Assembly (NCBI RefSeq): GCF_003095375.1
Contig: NZ_QEHR01000003.1
Location: 62,001-126,000 of the forward strand
Direction of reading: 5' to 3'
Length of the DNA stretch: 64,000 bases
Source of the DNA: Marixanthomonas spongiae
GTDB taxonomy: Bacteria; Bacteroidota; Bacteroidia; Flavobacteriales; Flavobacteriaceae
Part shown: piece by piece, positions 8,036 through 17,046 of the stretch
Position numbering within the stretch: position 1 is the first letter of the stretch
Layout of the letters: each line of letters begins with the position of its first letter
Notes under the pieces: generated by a model
Seen by the model: the letters and a program-made list of their open reading frames with translations, nothing else
Database searches by the model: none
Told to the model about the DNA's origin: nothing
Position numbers and translations under genes: made by a program

Positions 8036-9958
8036 ATGCAGTTTCAACACCCAGAACTTCTTTACGCCCTCTTTTTACTGCTCATCCCTATCTTTATCCA
8101 TCTTTTTCAGTTACGGCGCTTTAAGCAAGTGGATTTTACCAATGTGGCTTTTTTAAAAAAAGTGACGATCCAAACCCGCAAAAGCTCCCAACTTAAAAAA
8201 TGGATTACCCTTTTGTTGCGATTGTTAGCTTTGGCCTGCATCATCATAGCATTTGCACAACCTTTTACGGCAACAAAAACGGCGTTAAATACTGAAAAAG
8301 AAACAGTGTTGTACTTAGACAACTCTTACAGTATGCAGGCAAAGGGCAGTAACGGGCCACTATTGAACCGAAGCCTTCAAGATTTGTACAATGTACAGCT
8401 CCCTTCGGAAAAAATAAGTTGGTTCACCAACGATGTTACCCGGAAAAACACCTCTTTGGAAGATTTTAAGAGCGAACTGCTATCGGTTTCCCCCTCACAG
8501 GGACAGTTGGCACTTTCTGAAGTACTGCTGAAAGCCAACCAATTATTTTCAAATGCTGAAGCTTCTGATAAACGGTTGATCCTTATTTCAGATTTTCAGC
8601 AAAACGAGGCCTTCCCGGAAATACCCGACGAAGTAACGGTCAATGCGGTGCAGTTGCAGCCGGTAAACACTAACAACATCACCATAGACACTGCCTATAT
8701 TGCTTCAAAAAACGGAAACAACATGCAGTTAAAAGTAGCTGTTTCAGGAAGTGGCGACGTACCGGCGAGCGTTCCCGTATCACTGTACAAGGGTAAAACC
8801 TTACTGGCAAAAACAGCAGTAGACCTTTCTTCAGAAAAAAAGAACACCACGGTTTTTGATATTGAAACTTCAGGAAATCTTAAGGGCAAGCTGGAACTTA
8901 CCGATCCTAACCTAGCGTATGACAATAGCCTGTTTTTCAGCATCAACGCTCCCAAGAAAATAAAGGTACTTTCCATCAACGAAGTAAATTCAGGGTTTCT
9001 GCAACGGTTATTTGGCCAAGAGGAATTTGCATACACACAGCAAACCCAAAGCAATTTAAACTATAACGAAATCCCCAATCAGGATTTTATTGTCATCAAT
9101 GGGCTTAAAGACATTCCGGCTTCTTTGGCCGTGGCATTGCAATCGTTCAGCAAACAGGGCGGTAGTGTGTTGGTGATCCCTTCAGAAAAAGCAAATTTAT
9201 CCGATTACAACAACCTGCTCGCCACTTTGGGGATGGGCCGTTTCACGGAGAAGGTATCCGCAGAAAAACAGATTACGCAAATTGTTTTTGACCATCCATT
9301 GTATGAAAACGTTTTTGAAAAACGGGTGGTGAATTTTCAATATCCCACCGTAAATTCATATTATCAAACCAACACCAATGCCACTGATGTGCTTCGGTAT
9401 GAAGATGGGAATCCGTTTATATTTCAGAAAAACAACACTTACTTTTTAAGTGCCCCCATCAATCTTGAAAACTCTAACTTTCAAAACTCGCCCTTGATCG
9501 TGCCCACTTTTTATAATATGGCACAGCAAAGTTTAGCAGTGCCCCATTTGTACTATACCATTGGGCAACAAAACAAGTTTGATATCGCTGTGCAATTGAT
9601 GGAAGACGAGATCTTGAAAATTAAAGACAGCAGCAGCACATTTATACCCTTGCAGCAAACCAAGGCCAATAAAGTAACGGTGACCACTATTGAAGAACCC
9701 GCTACGGCCGGTACTTTTGAGATTGTAAAAGATGCTGACTTCATTGCTTCTATTAGCTATAATTACAACCGTAGCGAAAGCAATTTACAATATATGGATA
9801 TCGAAAACTGGGAAGGTGCGAATAGCAGTGCCTCCATTTCGGCATTGTTCGATACGATAATGGAAGCAAACAACATTAACAGTTTTTGGAAATGGTTTGT
9901 TATTTTTGCATTGTTGTTCTTGCTACTGGAACTATTGGTTTTAAAATTTTTCAAGTAA
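8036..9958 (+). CDS. BatA-domain membrane protein with VWA-like region
   Basis: A 640-residue protein. Residues 1-80 are a BatA/N-terminal double-transmembrane domain (PELLYALFLLLIPIFIHLFQ and a second helix LLRLLALACIIIAFAQPF). A VWA-like domain follows with the metal-site motif DNSYS at residues 95-99. The large middle part is predicted to be extracytoplasmic. A last helix near residues 618-638 returns it to the membrane. The family is related to the Bacteroides aerotolerance (Bat) proteins, but the molecular function is not known. It begins 46 bases after the second histidine kinase and precedes the dihydroorotase-like gene by 37 bases. Confidence 0.85.
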   Translation: MQFQHPELLYALFLLLIPIFIHLFQLRRFKQVDFTNVAFLKKVTIQTRKSSQLKKWITLLLRLLALACIIIAFAQPFTATKTALNTEKETVLYLDNSYSMQAKGSNGPLLNRSLQDLYNVQLPSEKISWFTNDVTRKNTSLEDFKSELLSVSPSQGQLALSEVLLKANQLFSNAEASDKRLILISDFQQNEAFPEIPDEVTVNAVQLQPVNTNNITIDTAYIASKNGNNMQLKVAVSGSGDVPASVPVSLYKGKTLLAKTAVDLSSEKKNTTVFDIETSGNLKGKLELTDPNLAYDNSLFFSINAPKKIKVLSINEVNSGFLQRLFGQEEFAYTQQTQSNLNYNEIPNQDFIVINGLKDIPASLAVALQSFSKQGGSVLVIPSEKANLSDYNNLLATLGMGRFTEKVSAEKQITQIVFDHPLYENVFEKRVVNFQYPTVNSYYQTNTNATDVLRYEDGNPFIFQKNNTYFLSAPINLENSNFQNSPLIVPTFYNMAQQSLAVPHLYYTIGQQNKFDIAVQLMEDEILKIKDSSSTFIPLQQTKANKVTVTTIEEPATAGTFEIVKDADFIASISYNYNRSESNLQYMDIENWEGANSSASISALFDTIMEANNINSFWKWFVIFALLFLLLELLVLKFFK

Positions 9959-9995
9959 CAAAAAGCACCAACGCCTGTCAATAAAAAGAGACCCA

Positions 9996-11252
9996 ATGGA
10001 CATACTTATAAAAGCCGCCACCATAATAGACCCCGAAAGCAAACACCACGGTAAAAAAAGGGATGTGCTTATACAAAACGGGACCATCGAGAAAATAGCG
10101 GCAAAAATATCCGACACGAAAAAAGTAGAAGAACTGTCCTTGGACAACCTGCACGTCTCGCAAGGATGGTTCGACAGCAGCGTATCGTTTGGCGAACCGG
10201 GATTTGAAGAACGGGAAACCATACAAAACGGTCTGCAAACGGCGGCCAAAAGCGGTTTTGCCCAAGTTGCCGTCAATGCAAACACCTACCCGGTGACCGA
10301 TAGCAAATCGAACATCAAGTTTTTAAAAACGCAGGCCTATAATCATGCGGTGTCCCTCTATCCCATTGGCGCGCTTACGGTACAAAGTAAAAGTGCCGAT
10401 TTGGCCGAATTGTACGACATGCAAAACGAAGGCGCCGTTTCGTTTTACGATTACAAAAAGCCTATCGCCAACGCTAATTTGTTGAAAATTGCCTTGCAAT
10501 ACACCCAAAATTTCAATGGTTTGGTGCAATCGTTTCCGATGAACCGTTCGGTGGCAAAAAACGGAATGATGAACGAAGGGGTTAACAGTACCAGGTTAGG
10601 CTTAAAAGGCATTCCGGCATTATCGGAAGAGCTCCAGATTGCCCGCGACCTCTACATTCTTGAGTATACTGGTGGAAAACTGCATATTCCGACGATTTCG
10701 ACAAAAAAGTCAGTACAATTGATTAAAGAAGCGAAAAAACAAGGGCTCGATGTAACCTGCAGCGTAGCTGTTGCAAACTTGGTTTTGACAGATAAACTGT
10801 TGGAAGCATTTGACACCCGTTACAAATTGCTCCCTCCATTGCGCACCAAGGAAGATGCCGAAGCCCTGTTAGAAGGATTGAAAGACGGAACTATCGATGG
10901 CGTGACCAGTGACCACGACCCTATTGACATAGAACATAAAAAAACTGAATTTGAACACGCCTATTTTGGCGGCATCGGTTTGGAAAGCTGTTTTGGAGCT
11001 TTGCGAAGCTTGGTCGATACCGAAATGTCTATCAAAGCCTTGAACCGGTTAAAAAGCAGGTTTAACATCCTTTCCAATACAGTTGAAGAAGGAAATAAAG
11101 CCAACCTTACCTTTTTCGATCCAGATAAAACCTGGAGATTTTCAGAAGAAGCTATTCTTTCAACTTCAAAAAACACGGCATTTTTAAACCAGCAACTTAA
11201 AGGGAAAGCCTACGGTATTTTCGCCAACAACAAACTGATTTTAAACGAATAA
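9996..11252 (+). CDS. Dihydroorotase-like protein lacking metal ligands
   Basis: A 418-residue member of the amidohydrolase/dihydroorotase family that appears catalytically dead. The canonical metal motif DxHxH is replaced by DSSVSF, although the following GEPGFEERETIQNG is well conserved. The usual HAED, HICHVST and EVTPHH blocks are replaced by PMNR, HIPTIST and CSVAVANL, so the metal-binding histidines are gone. The late aspartate motif is kept as VTSDHDPID. Inactive dihydroorotase homologues are known in other bacteria as partners of aspartate transcarbamoylase; whether that holds here is inference. Its stop overlaps the next start by one base (TAATG). Confidence 0.85.
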   Translation: MDILIKAATIIDPESKHHGKKRDVLIQNGTIEKIAAKISDTKKVEELSLDNLHVSQGWFDSSVSFGEPGFEERETIQNGLQTAAKSGFAQVAVNANTYPVTDSKSNIKFLKTQAYNHAVSLYPIGALTVQSKSADLAELYDMQNEGAVSFYDYKKPIANANLLKIALQYTQNFNGLVQSFPMNRSVAKNGMMNEGVNSTRLGLKGIPALSEELQIARDLYILEYTGGKLHIPTISTKKSVQLIKEAKKQGLDVTCSVAVANLVLTDKLLEAFDTRYKLLPPLRTKEDAEALLEGLKDGTIDGVTSDHDPIDIEHKKTEFEHAYFGGIGLESCFGALRSLVDTEMSIKALNRLKSRFNILSNTVEEGNKANLTFFDPDKTWRFSEEAILSTSKNTAFLNQQLKGKAYGIFANNKLILNE

Positions 11253-11569
11253 TGGACAACCTCTCTGCAAAAACCAAAGCCATCATCGCCTATATCACGT
11301 TTGTGGGAACGTTGATTGCTTTTTTTATCAATAAAGATAACAAACACGAATTTACCACTTGGCACATTAAAAACATGTTTGGGTTGTTGCTGTTGTTGCT
11401 CATAGCGCAAGTAACCCAAGCGTATGTCGATTTGTTTTTTGGGGAAATCCTGTGGTTCATTGCTTTCTTTTTATGGGCGTTTTCTTTGGTCATGGCCATC
11501 TTGGACAAAAAACAAGCCATCCCTTACTTTAGCGAGAAATTTCAGGAGTGGTTTACTTTTTTAGATTAG
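11252..11569 (+). CDS. DUF4870-like membrane protein (first copy)
   Basis: A 105-residue integral membrane protein with three hydrophobic segments: IIAYITFVGTLIAFFIN, MFGLLLLLLIAQVTQAYV and ILWFIAFFLWAFSLVMAILD. The pattern K-AIIAYITF-G, a central TTWHIKNMFGL block and a C-terminal KKQAIPYFSEKFQEWF resemble the DUF4870 family. The function is unknown. Its ATG shares one base with the stop of the dihydroorotase-like gene, so coupled translation is likely. A similar protein is encoded 48 bases downstream. Confidence 0.75.
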   Translation: MDNLSAKTKAIIAYITFVGTLIAFFINKDNKHEFTTWHIKNMFGLLLLLLIAQVTQAYVDLFFGEILWFIAFFLWAFSLVMAILDKKQAIPYFSEKFQEWFTFLD

Positions 11570-11617
11570 ATAATATGGTATCTTTATATCGTATTAATAA
11601 CTAATCATTTAAAACCT

Positions 11618-11962
11618 ATGGAACCGCAACCTACCACTACTCCTACTCCCGATAATGGCAAAAACGTAGCCATCATCGCCTACATTACGTTAATTGGCTG
11701 GATTATTGCACTGGTTATGCACAATAACAACAAGACCGATCTGGGCGCTTTTCATCTAAGGCAAATGCTGGGCTTGATGCTTCTCGGGCTGGCACTGTCC
11801 GTACTTAACATGCTCTTGGATATTTACTTTCTTGGCGTTATCATCCAATTGGGAATGTTGGTCCTTTGGATTTTAGGACTGGTTTCTGCGGTACAAGGTG
11901 AAAAGAAACCCATTCCGTTATTGGGGGAACAGTTTCAGCAATGGTTTGCGGGAATTGGATAG
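11618..11962 (+). CDS. DUF4870-like membrane protein (second copy)
   Basis: A 114-residue paralogue of the preceding gene. It shares the VAIIAYITLIGWIIALVMHN opening helix, a central GAFHLRQMLGLMLL helix and a closing KKPIPLLGEQFQQWF motif. The N-terminus adds a short Pro/Thr-rich cytosolic tail (EPQPTTTPTPDNGK). Three membrane segments are predicted. It probably arose by tandem duplication. The function is unknown, and its place after the BatA and dihydroorotase-like genes is the only context. Confidence 0.75.
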   Translation: MEPQPTTTPTPDNGKNVAIIAYITLIGWIIALVMHNNNKTDLGAFHLRQMLGLMLLGLALSVLNMLLDIYFLGVIIQLGMLVLWILGLVSAVQGEKKPIPLLGEQFQQWFAGIG

Positions 11963-12040
11963 ACAGCGTCTTTTACCCAGACAGCATTTTTCCTCACGCT
12001 CCCTGTTTTTTCCACTCGGTATTGCCTATTTTTGCACCCT

Positions 12041-12700
12041 ATGGAAAAACAGCAATTACAACTTCAGCATAATTATAAACTTGCTTCGGGTGGTTCAGAA
12101 AAAAACCCTGCAATCATTATGTTGCACGGTTTTGGCAGTGATGAAAACGATCTTTTTTCGTTCGCCAATGAACTGCCGGATACGTACACCATTATTTCGT
12201 TAAAAGCCCCCATTCCCATGCAACCCTACGGCAATGCGTGGTACAATATTTATTTTGACAATACCGATGGCAAGTTCAGCGATACAAAGCAAGCCATTGC
12301 GTCCCGCGAGCTCCTTGCCAATTGCATAGATGAAATTGTAGAAAAGTACCCTGTAGATAAAGACAACATTACCCTTTTGGGCTTTAGCCAAGGCACTATA
12401 TTAAGTTTTGCCGTCGCCCTTAGCTATCCTGAAAAAGTAAAAAACGTTATAGGGCTTAGCGGGTATATCAATGAAGATATTTTAAAGAAAGGCTACGCCG
12501 ATAACGATTTCAGTAACCTGAATGTTTATACCTCCCACGGAAGCGTAGATCAAGTAATCCCCGTGGACTGGGCCCGAAAAACAAAACCCTTTTTAAGAAA
12601 CCTGGGCATTGATGCCAAGTATTCCGAATTTCCCGTTGGTCACGGGGTTGCCCCTCAAAATTTTCAGGAATTCAAATCTTGGCTGGCAGAAAAACAATAA
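12041..12700 (+). CDS. Alpha/beta hydrolase (carboxylesterase/phospholipase type)
   Basis: A 219-residue serine hydrolase of the carboxylesterase/phospholipase family (YpfH-like). The nucleophile elbow is GFSQG (around residue 115) and the oxyanion region is MLHGFGSDEND near residue 30. The acid and base follow in HGSVDQVIPVDWAR and in VGHGVAPQN. There is no signal peptide, so it acts in the cytosol on small esters or lysophospholipid-like substrates; the actual substrate is unknown. I chose ATG 12041 over an upstream TTG at 12032 because no ribosome-binding site supports the TTG. Confidence 0.85.
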   Translation: MEKQQLQLQHNYKLASGGSEKNPAIIMLHGFGSDENDLFSFANELPDTYTIISLKAPIPMQPYGNAWYNIYFDNTDGKFSDTKQAIASRELLANCIDEIVEKYPVDKDNITLLGFSQGTILSFAVALSYPEKVKNVIGLSGYINEDILKKGYADNDFSNLNVYTSHGSVDQVIPVDWARKTKPFLRNLGIDAKYSEFPVGHGVAPQNFQEFKSWLAEKQ

Positions 12701-12801
12701 GTTAATGTAGTTTGAGGTATGGGATAATTGTTTTTAAAAACGCTGTTCATGCCACGAAACGAAAATGGCTTTCAGTAACTAATAACAAAACAAGGTAAAC
12801 T

Positions 12802-13638
12802 ATGGACAAGGACTTCTGGTTACAATTGAAAGAGCAATTTTTAAATTTTGTGATTGAAATAGGCCCAGAAATCATCTATGCTGTGATAAGCCTCATCTTG
12901 GGCATATTTTTGATCAGGTTGATCATGAACCTGCTGAAGCGCACCTTGAAAAAATCACGGGTGGAATTGTCCTTAAAAACTTTTGTGGAAAGCTTGAGTG
13001 TCTTCTTGCTGTATGGGCTGCTTATATTCATCATCGGGTCTATTCTGGGCATTAAAACCACCTCTTTTATTGCTGTTTTTGGCGCGGCCGGGATTGCTGT
13101 TGCCTTGGCCCTGCAAGGGAGTTTGGCCAATTTTGCCGGAGGCGTGCTCATCTTGGTGTTCAAGCCTTTTAAGGTGGGCGATTTAATACACGTGAACAAC
13201 AACTTGGGGTTTGTGCAAAAAATTGACATTTTGTACACCCGTATCAAAACATTTGACGGAAGGATGATCACCATGCCCAACGGCAACGTGTCTAACAGTG
13301 ATGTGGACAACCGCACCATGGAACCGTATCGCCGTATTGATTTGAACTTGAAAGCCTCTTTCGATGCCAATATGGATAAACTACGGCAGTTAATTACAGG
13401 AGCGTTGAAAAAACACCCAAAACTCGCCAAAAACATGCCCGTGGAGGTCTATCTGGATGAAATAGGCGAATATGGAATAAAACTTAAAGCCCGATGTTGG
13501 GTTGCATCCACCGATTATTGGCCCGTGTATTGGGAGCAATTGAAAGCCGTGAAAAACACCTTAGACCAAAACGGAATTGAAATCCCAATCCCTAAGCGAA
13601 AAGTGTATCAAGGCGATGATTCCGAAAAGAAAAGATAG
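12802..13638 (+). CDS. MscS-family mechanosensitive channel (1 of 4)
   Basis: A 278-residue small-conductance mechanosensitive channel of minimal size. Three helices are visible: IIYAVISLILGIFLIRLIM, LSVFLLYGLLIFIIGSILG, and the pore helix with GAAGIAVALALQGSLANFAG. The cytosolic beta domain starts at FKPFKVGDLIHV, and a mixed alpha/beta vestibule ends at EIPIPKRKVY. Channels of this type open under membrane tension and release solutes on hypo-osmotic shock. It has a promoter-sized upstream gap and stands alone. Three other MscS-type genes lie in this window. Confidence 0.9.
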   Translation: MDKDFWLQLKEQFLNFVIEIGPEIIYAVISLILGIFLIRLIMNLLKRTLKKSRVELSLKTFVESLSVFLLYGLLIFIIGSILGIKTTSFIAVFGAAGIAVALALQGSLANFAGGVLILVFKPFKVGDLIHVNNNLGFVQKIDILYTRIKTFDGRMITMPNGNVSNSDVDNRTMEPYRRIDLNLKASFDANMDKLRQLITGALKKHPKLAKNMPVEVYLDEIGEYGIKLKARCWVASTDYWPVYWEQLKAVKNTLDQNGIEIPIPKRKVYQGDDSEKKR

Positions 13639-13839
13639 GCTCCTATTGTTGTATTGTTAGTTTTCAGAATAAAGTTTTGTTATTGTCGCAATCAAAGCTT
13701 TCCAGAATTTAAGATAAAGCTTATCTCCCCGCAATCAGGTTTAACAAAACCATTTTCCTTCAAAAAACTGTTTTACATACAGCACATTTTTCATTTATTT
13801 TTCGCAACTTTATGAAATACAACCATATAGCTTCGATTT

Positions 13840-15298
13840 ATGGAAACCCATTACACCGATATTCATTGCCATCCATCGCTAAAACCTTACAGCAAAAGCT
13901 TTAAATACAATCCACCAAAACAAAATGCGCGCAATCCCGGGCGAAAAAACTCCATTTGGCATTACAGTCCGCCGAACTTCTTGGAAAAATTTGTAAACCG
14001 CATTGTTACCCTGACCAAGTTCACCCAAACCGATATGACTGCCTTGTCCAAAGCCCGTACCCAAACCGTAATTGTGAGCCTCTACCCTTTTGAAAAGCAC
14101 TTTTTAAGCAAAAGGGTTTGGGGCTGGAAAGGCTTAACCGATGTACTGGTGAACCTTGCCGCCAGCATCAGCCAAAGCCGCATCGATTATGTGATGCGCC
14201 ACAACGATTATTTTGAGGATTTAATTTCGGAATACCGTTTTTTTATGCAACTGCACAATCAAGTAGAAAAAATAGACGGTATATTTTACACCTATCGCTT
14301 GGTGAAAAGTTCTGCTGAAATTGAAGCAAACAAGAAACTGGAAGCCGAAACAAAAAAAATAATCAATATCCTTATTACCATTGAAGGCGGCCATTCCTTC
14401 AACACTGGTTTAAAGATGAACGAAAACACCGCGAACCCAACCGAAGTAATGGAAAACGTACGTAAGGTAAAGCAATGGGAACACCGACCGTTGTTCATTA
14501 CCCTAGCCCATCATTTTTATAACGAGTTGTGCGGCCATGCCAAAAGCATCAGCATCGGTGCTTTGGAAGACAACCAAAAACGCGGCATCAACACCGGCAT
14601 TACGCCTTTGGGCTTTGAAGTGATTGAATTGTTGCTCGACAACACCAACGGCAACCGCATCCCCATCGACGTGAAGCACATGAGCGAAGATTCCCGAAAA
14701 ACCTATTACGGTCTACTGGATACTGTGTTTAACAATGAAAACATTCCGGTGATTGCCAGCCATGGGGCCGCGAACGGCTATCGTTCTTTGGTGGAAAAAG
14801 ACAAAACTGACTATCCAGAACGGGCCGCATATTTCAACCAGATCGATATCAACTTTTACGATACTGAATTTATCCGAATAGCAAAAAGCAATGGCATTTT
14901 CGGCATTCAGTTGGACGAAAGACGAATAGGAAGTTCAAAAGCCATAAAAGAGTCAAAAATCTATTTCCCGAACAAACGCAAACAGCTTCGGAAAAAAATC
15001 GTTGCTGGTCTGGCGCCAAATTGAGCACGTGGCCGAAGTACTGGACAAAGAAGACCTGTTCTGTTGGGGCATTCAATGTATAGGAAGCGATTTTGACGGC
15101 ATTATCAACCCCTTAAAAGGCAATTGGACCGCAGAGAACATCCGCGACTTGGCCGATGAGCTGGTGAAACATGCCGACGCCTATCTGGCAAAAAACCGAA
15201 ATAACCTAAAGAATTTCAATAGAATTACGAGCGAAGCCATTGTAGAACGAGTGTTGCACGGCAATGCCATGGCGTTTATAGAACAAAACTATGGATAA
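13840..15298 (+). pseudogene. Frameshifted M19 membrane dipeptidase-like gene
   Basis: Two frames together make one M19 (renal dipeptidase-like) peptidase of about 485 residues. The first part (13840-15024) has the metal motif TDIHCHPS, then LITIEGGHSF, LAHHFYN, IDVKHMS and VIASHGAANG. The second part (from about 15000 to 15298) gives VWRQIEHVAEVL and CIGSDFDGIINP, the family's closing Asp motif. The switch falls at a run of seven A (14992-14998): removing one A restores a single frame reading RKKSLLVWRQ. As written the first frame ends 26 bases later at TGA. The cause is either a sequencing error or a real mutation; the rest of the gene shows no decay. Confidence 0.8.
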
Positions 15299-15400
15299 GA
15301 CTGTTATTTAAAAGGTATGACAAAAAGGTGGTTTTTTTCTGAACCTTCGTGAGTGAAATGACTGACTATTAAAATGACCGATGATAGAAATAGTAGGCTA

Positions 15401-15862
15401 TCACCGCTCCACTTTTGGCTCAAAAACAATAGGCAACTCTTGTTTTGCGAACTGTACCAGCGTAAACGGAGTAGTAAGCGCCATCGTCACGTTATCTCCG
15501 GGGTTTGGTGAGGTACCACCAATATGAACTACCACATTTGAATCGGTTTTTTCAATACGCTCAACGGAAACGGTATAACCCCCAGTTGAAGTCTGCCCCA
15601 TATTGATAAATGCAAGTTGGTGTTTTTCAAAATCGACCTTAGGAATTGAAATTTCTGGACTTCGAGTACTGTTGATCTTTTTAAACAGAGACTCCAACTC
15701 GTTTTGGTTAGCAATGATTTTCCGTTGAGGGGTTTCAATCTTGCTCTGCGAACCACTTACAACTTCTTCAAAAGGAACGTTTTGTATCGTATCGTTACTA
15801 TTAGATTGTCCGCCTTTACAAGCCATAAAAAGTAATACTGAAAGAAATAATAGCTGTTTCAT
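15401..15862 (-). CDS. PrcB-domain lipoprotein
   Basis: A 153-residue protein with a lipoprotein signal (LLFMACKGG, cysteine at residue 15). The C-terminal half matches the PrcB C-terminal domain: HQLAFINMGQTSTGGYTVSV, then a TSPNPGDNVTMALTTPFTLV strand and PIVFEP. In treponemes PrcB is part of a protease complex; no PrtP/PrcA-like partner is seen here, so its role is unclear. It is probably anchored in the periplasm or outer membrane. It ends 102 bases from the broken dipeptidase gene and is convergent with it. Confidence 0.75.
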   Translation of the reverse strand: MKQLLFLSVLLFMACKGGQSNSNDTIQNVPFEEVVSGSQSKIETPQRKIIANQNELESLFKKINSTRSPEISIPKVDFEKHQLAFINMGQTSTGGYTVSVERIEKTDSNVVVHIGGTSPNPGDNVTMALTTPFTLVQFAKQELPIVFEPKVER

Positions 15863-15903
15863 CTGTCTTGGTTTTTGTTAAAAAGAAGCTACAAACCATT
15901 TTG

Positions 15904-17031
15904 TTACTTCATGCTTACAGCTTCTTCATATACCGTTTCGTATAAAGGTACAATTTTTTTAGTATCAAAAGAACGAGCGGTTTCCCGGGCTTGTTTTTTA
16001 AAGGCAGCAAGGGTTTCTTCTGAAGAAAGGATAGATAATGCATTATCGGCCATTTCGGCTACGTTTCCTACATCGCTCAAATACCCGCTCACCCCATTTT
16101 TATTCACTTCGGGAAGCCCGCCAGTATTGCTTGAAATAACGGGCACACCACTTGCCATAGCTTCTAAAGCCGCCAGGCCAAAACTTTCTTTTTCCGAAGG
16201 CAACAAAAACAGGTCGCTAAAACACAATATTTTATCCACTTCGCTGCTGTTGCCCAGAAAAACCACATTGTTTTCGATGCCTTTTTCAACACATAACTTC
16301 TCGCAGGTTTCTTTTTCTGGTCCTTCGCCTACCATCAACAGTTTTGCAGGTATTTTTTTCTGAATGCGGTCAAAAACCTCAATGACGTCGGTTACCCGTT
16401 TTACTTTCCGTAAATTGCTCACGTGGGTAATGATGCGCTCGTCGGGTTCGGCCATCAATTCCCTTTGGCAGTCGGTGTACGATGGGTTGTGCTTGGCCAT
16501 ATCGATAAAATTAGGCACAACTTTAATATCTTTTTCTACTTTAAACAAACGGTTGGTGTCGTCTTTCAAACTTTCTGAAACCGAGGTCACCACATCACTT
16601 TTATTGATGCTGAAGGTTACCGCAGGCTTGTAAAACTCGTGATTGCCCACCAAGGTAATGTCGGTACCGTGCAAAGTGGTAACCATGGGCAAATGAATGC
16701 CTTCTTCTTCCAGCATTTTTTTGGCCATATATCCTGCATACGCATGCGGAATGGCATAATGTACGTGCAACAGGTCGATGTTGTGCAACTTTACGGTATC
16801 GACTAATTTACTGGACAGCGCCAGCTCGTATGGCTGGTAATGAAACAAAGGGTAATCTGGCACCGAAACTTCATGAAAATGAATCTGCTTTGAAAGCAGC
16901 TCCAAGCGCACCGGCTGTTTATAGGTTACAAAATGGACTTCGTGCCCGTGTTGCGAAAGGGCAATGCCCAGTTCGGTAGCGACCACGCCACTACCGCCAA
17001 AGGTAGGATAACATACAATGGCTATTTTCAT
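15904..17031 (-). CDS. bshA: N-acetyl-glucosaminyl L-malate synthase BshA
   Basis: A 375-residue GT4 glycosyltransferase that starts bacillithiol synthesis by joining GlcNAc to L-malate. The N-terminus (IVCYPTFGGSGVVATELGIA) and RLELLSKQIHFHEV follow the BshA pattern closely. The nucleotide-sugar site is FGLAALEAMASGVPVISSNT followed by GGLPEVN. There is no signal peptide, so it is cytosolic. It sits between the PrcB lipoprotein and the GH3/beta-lactamase gene, all on the minus strand. Bacillithiol is a low-molecular-weight thiol that would work alongside the methionine sulfoxide reductases encoded here. Confidence 0.9.
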   Translation of the reverse strand: MKIAIVCYPTFGGSGVVATELGIALSQHGHEVHFVTYKQPVRLELLSKQIHFHEVSVPDYPLFHYQPYELALSSKLVDTVKLHNIDLLHVHYAIPHAYAGYMAKKMLEEEGIHLPMVTTLHGTDITLVGNHEFYKPAVTFSINKSDVVTSVSESLKDDTNRLFKVEKDIKVVPNFIDMAKHNPSYTDCQRELMAEPDERIITHVSNLRKVKRVTDVIEVFDRIQKKIPAKLLMVGEGPEKETCEKLCVEKGIENNVVFLGNSSEVDKILCFSDLFLLPSEKESFGLAALEAMASGVPVISSNTGGLPEVNKNGVSGYLSDVGNVAEMADNALSILSSEETLAAFKKQARETARSFDTKKIVPLYETVYEEAVSMK

Positions 17032-17046
17032 GGTTTTCGTTGTTTT

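Noticed and set aside
12876-13436. A 186-residue open frame on the minus strand inside an MscS gene
   Set aside because: Antisense shadow of a strongly conserved channel; composition follows the complement of the real frame.
14992-14998. Programmed frameshift in the M19 gene
   Set aside because: A-runs usually promote -1 shifts, whereas joining the frames needs the equivalent of +1, and no stimulatory structure is seen. A mutation, error or transcriptional slippage is simpler.
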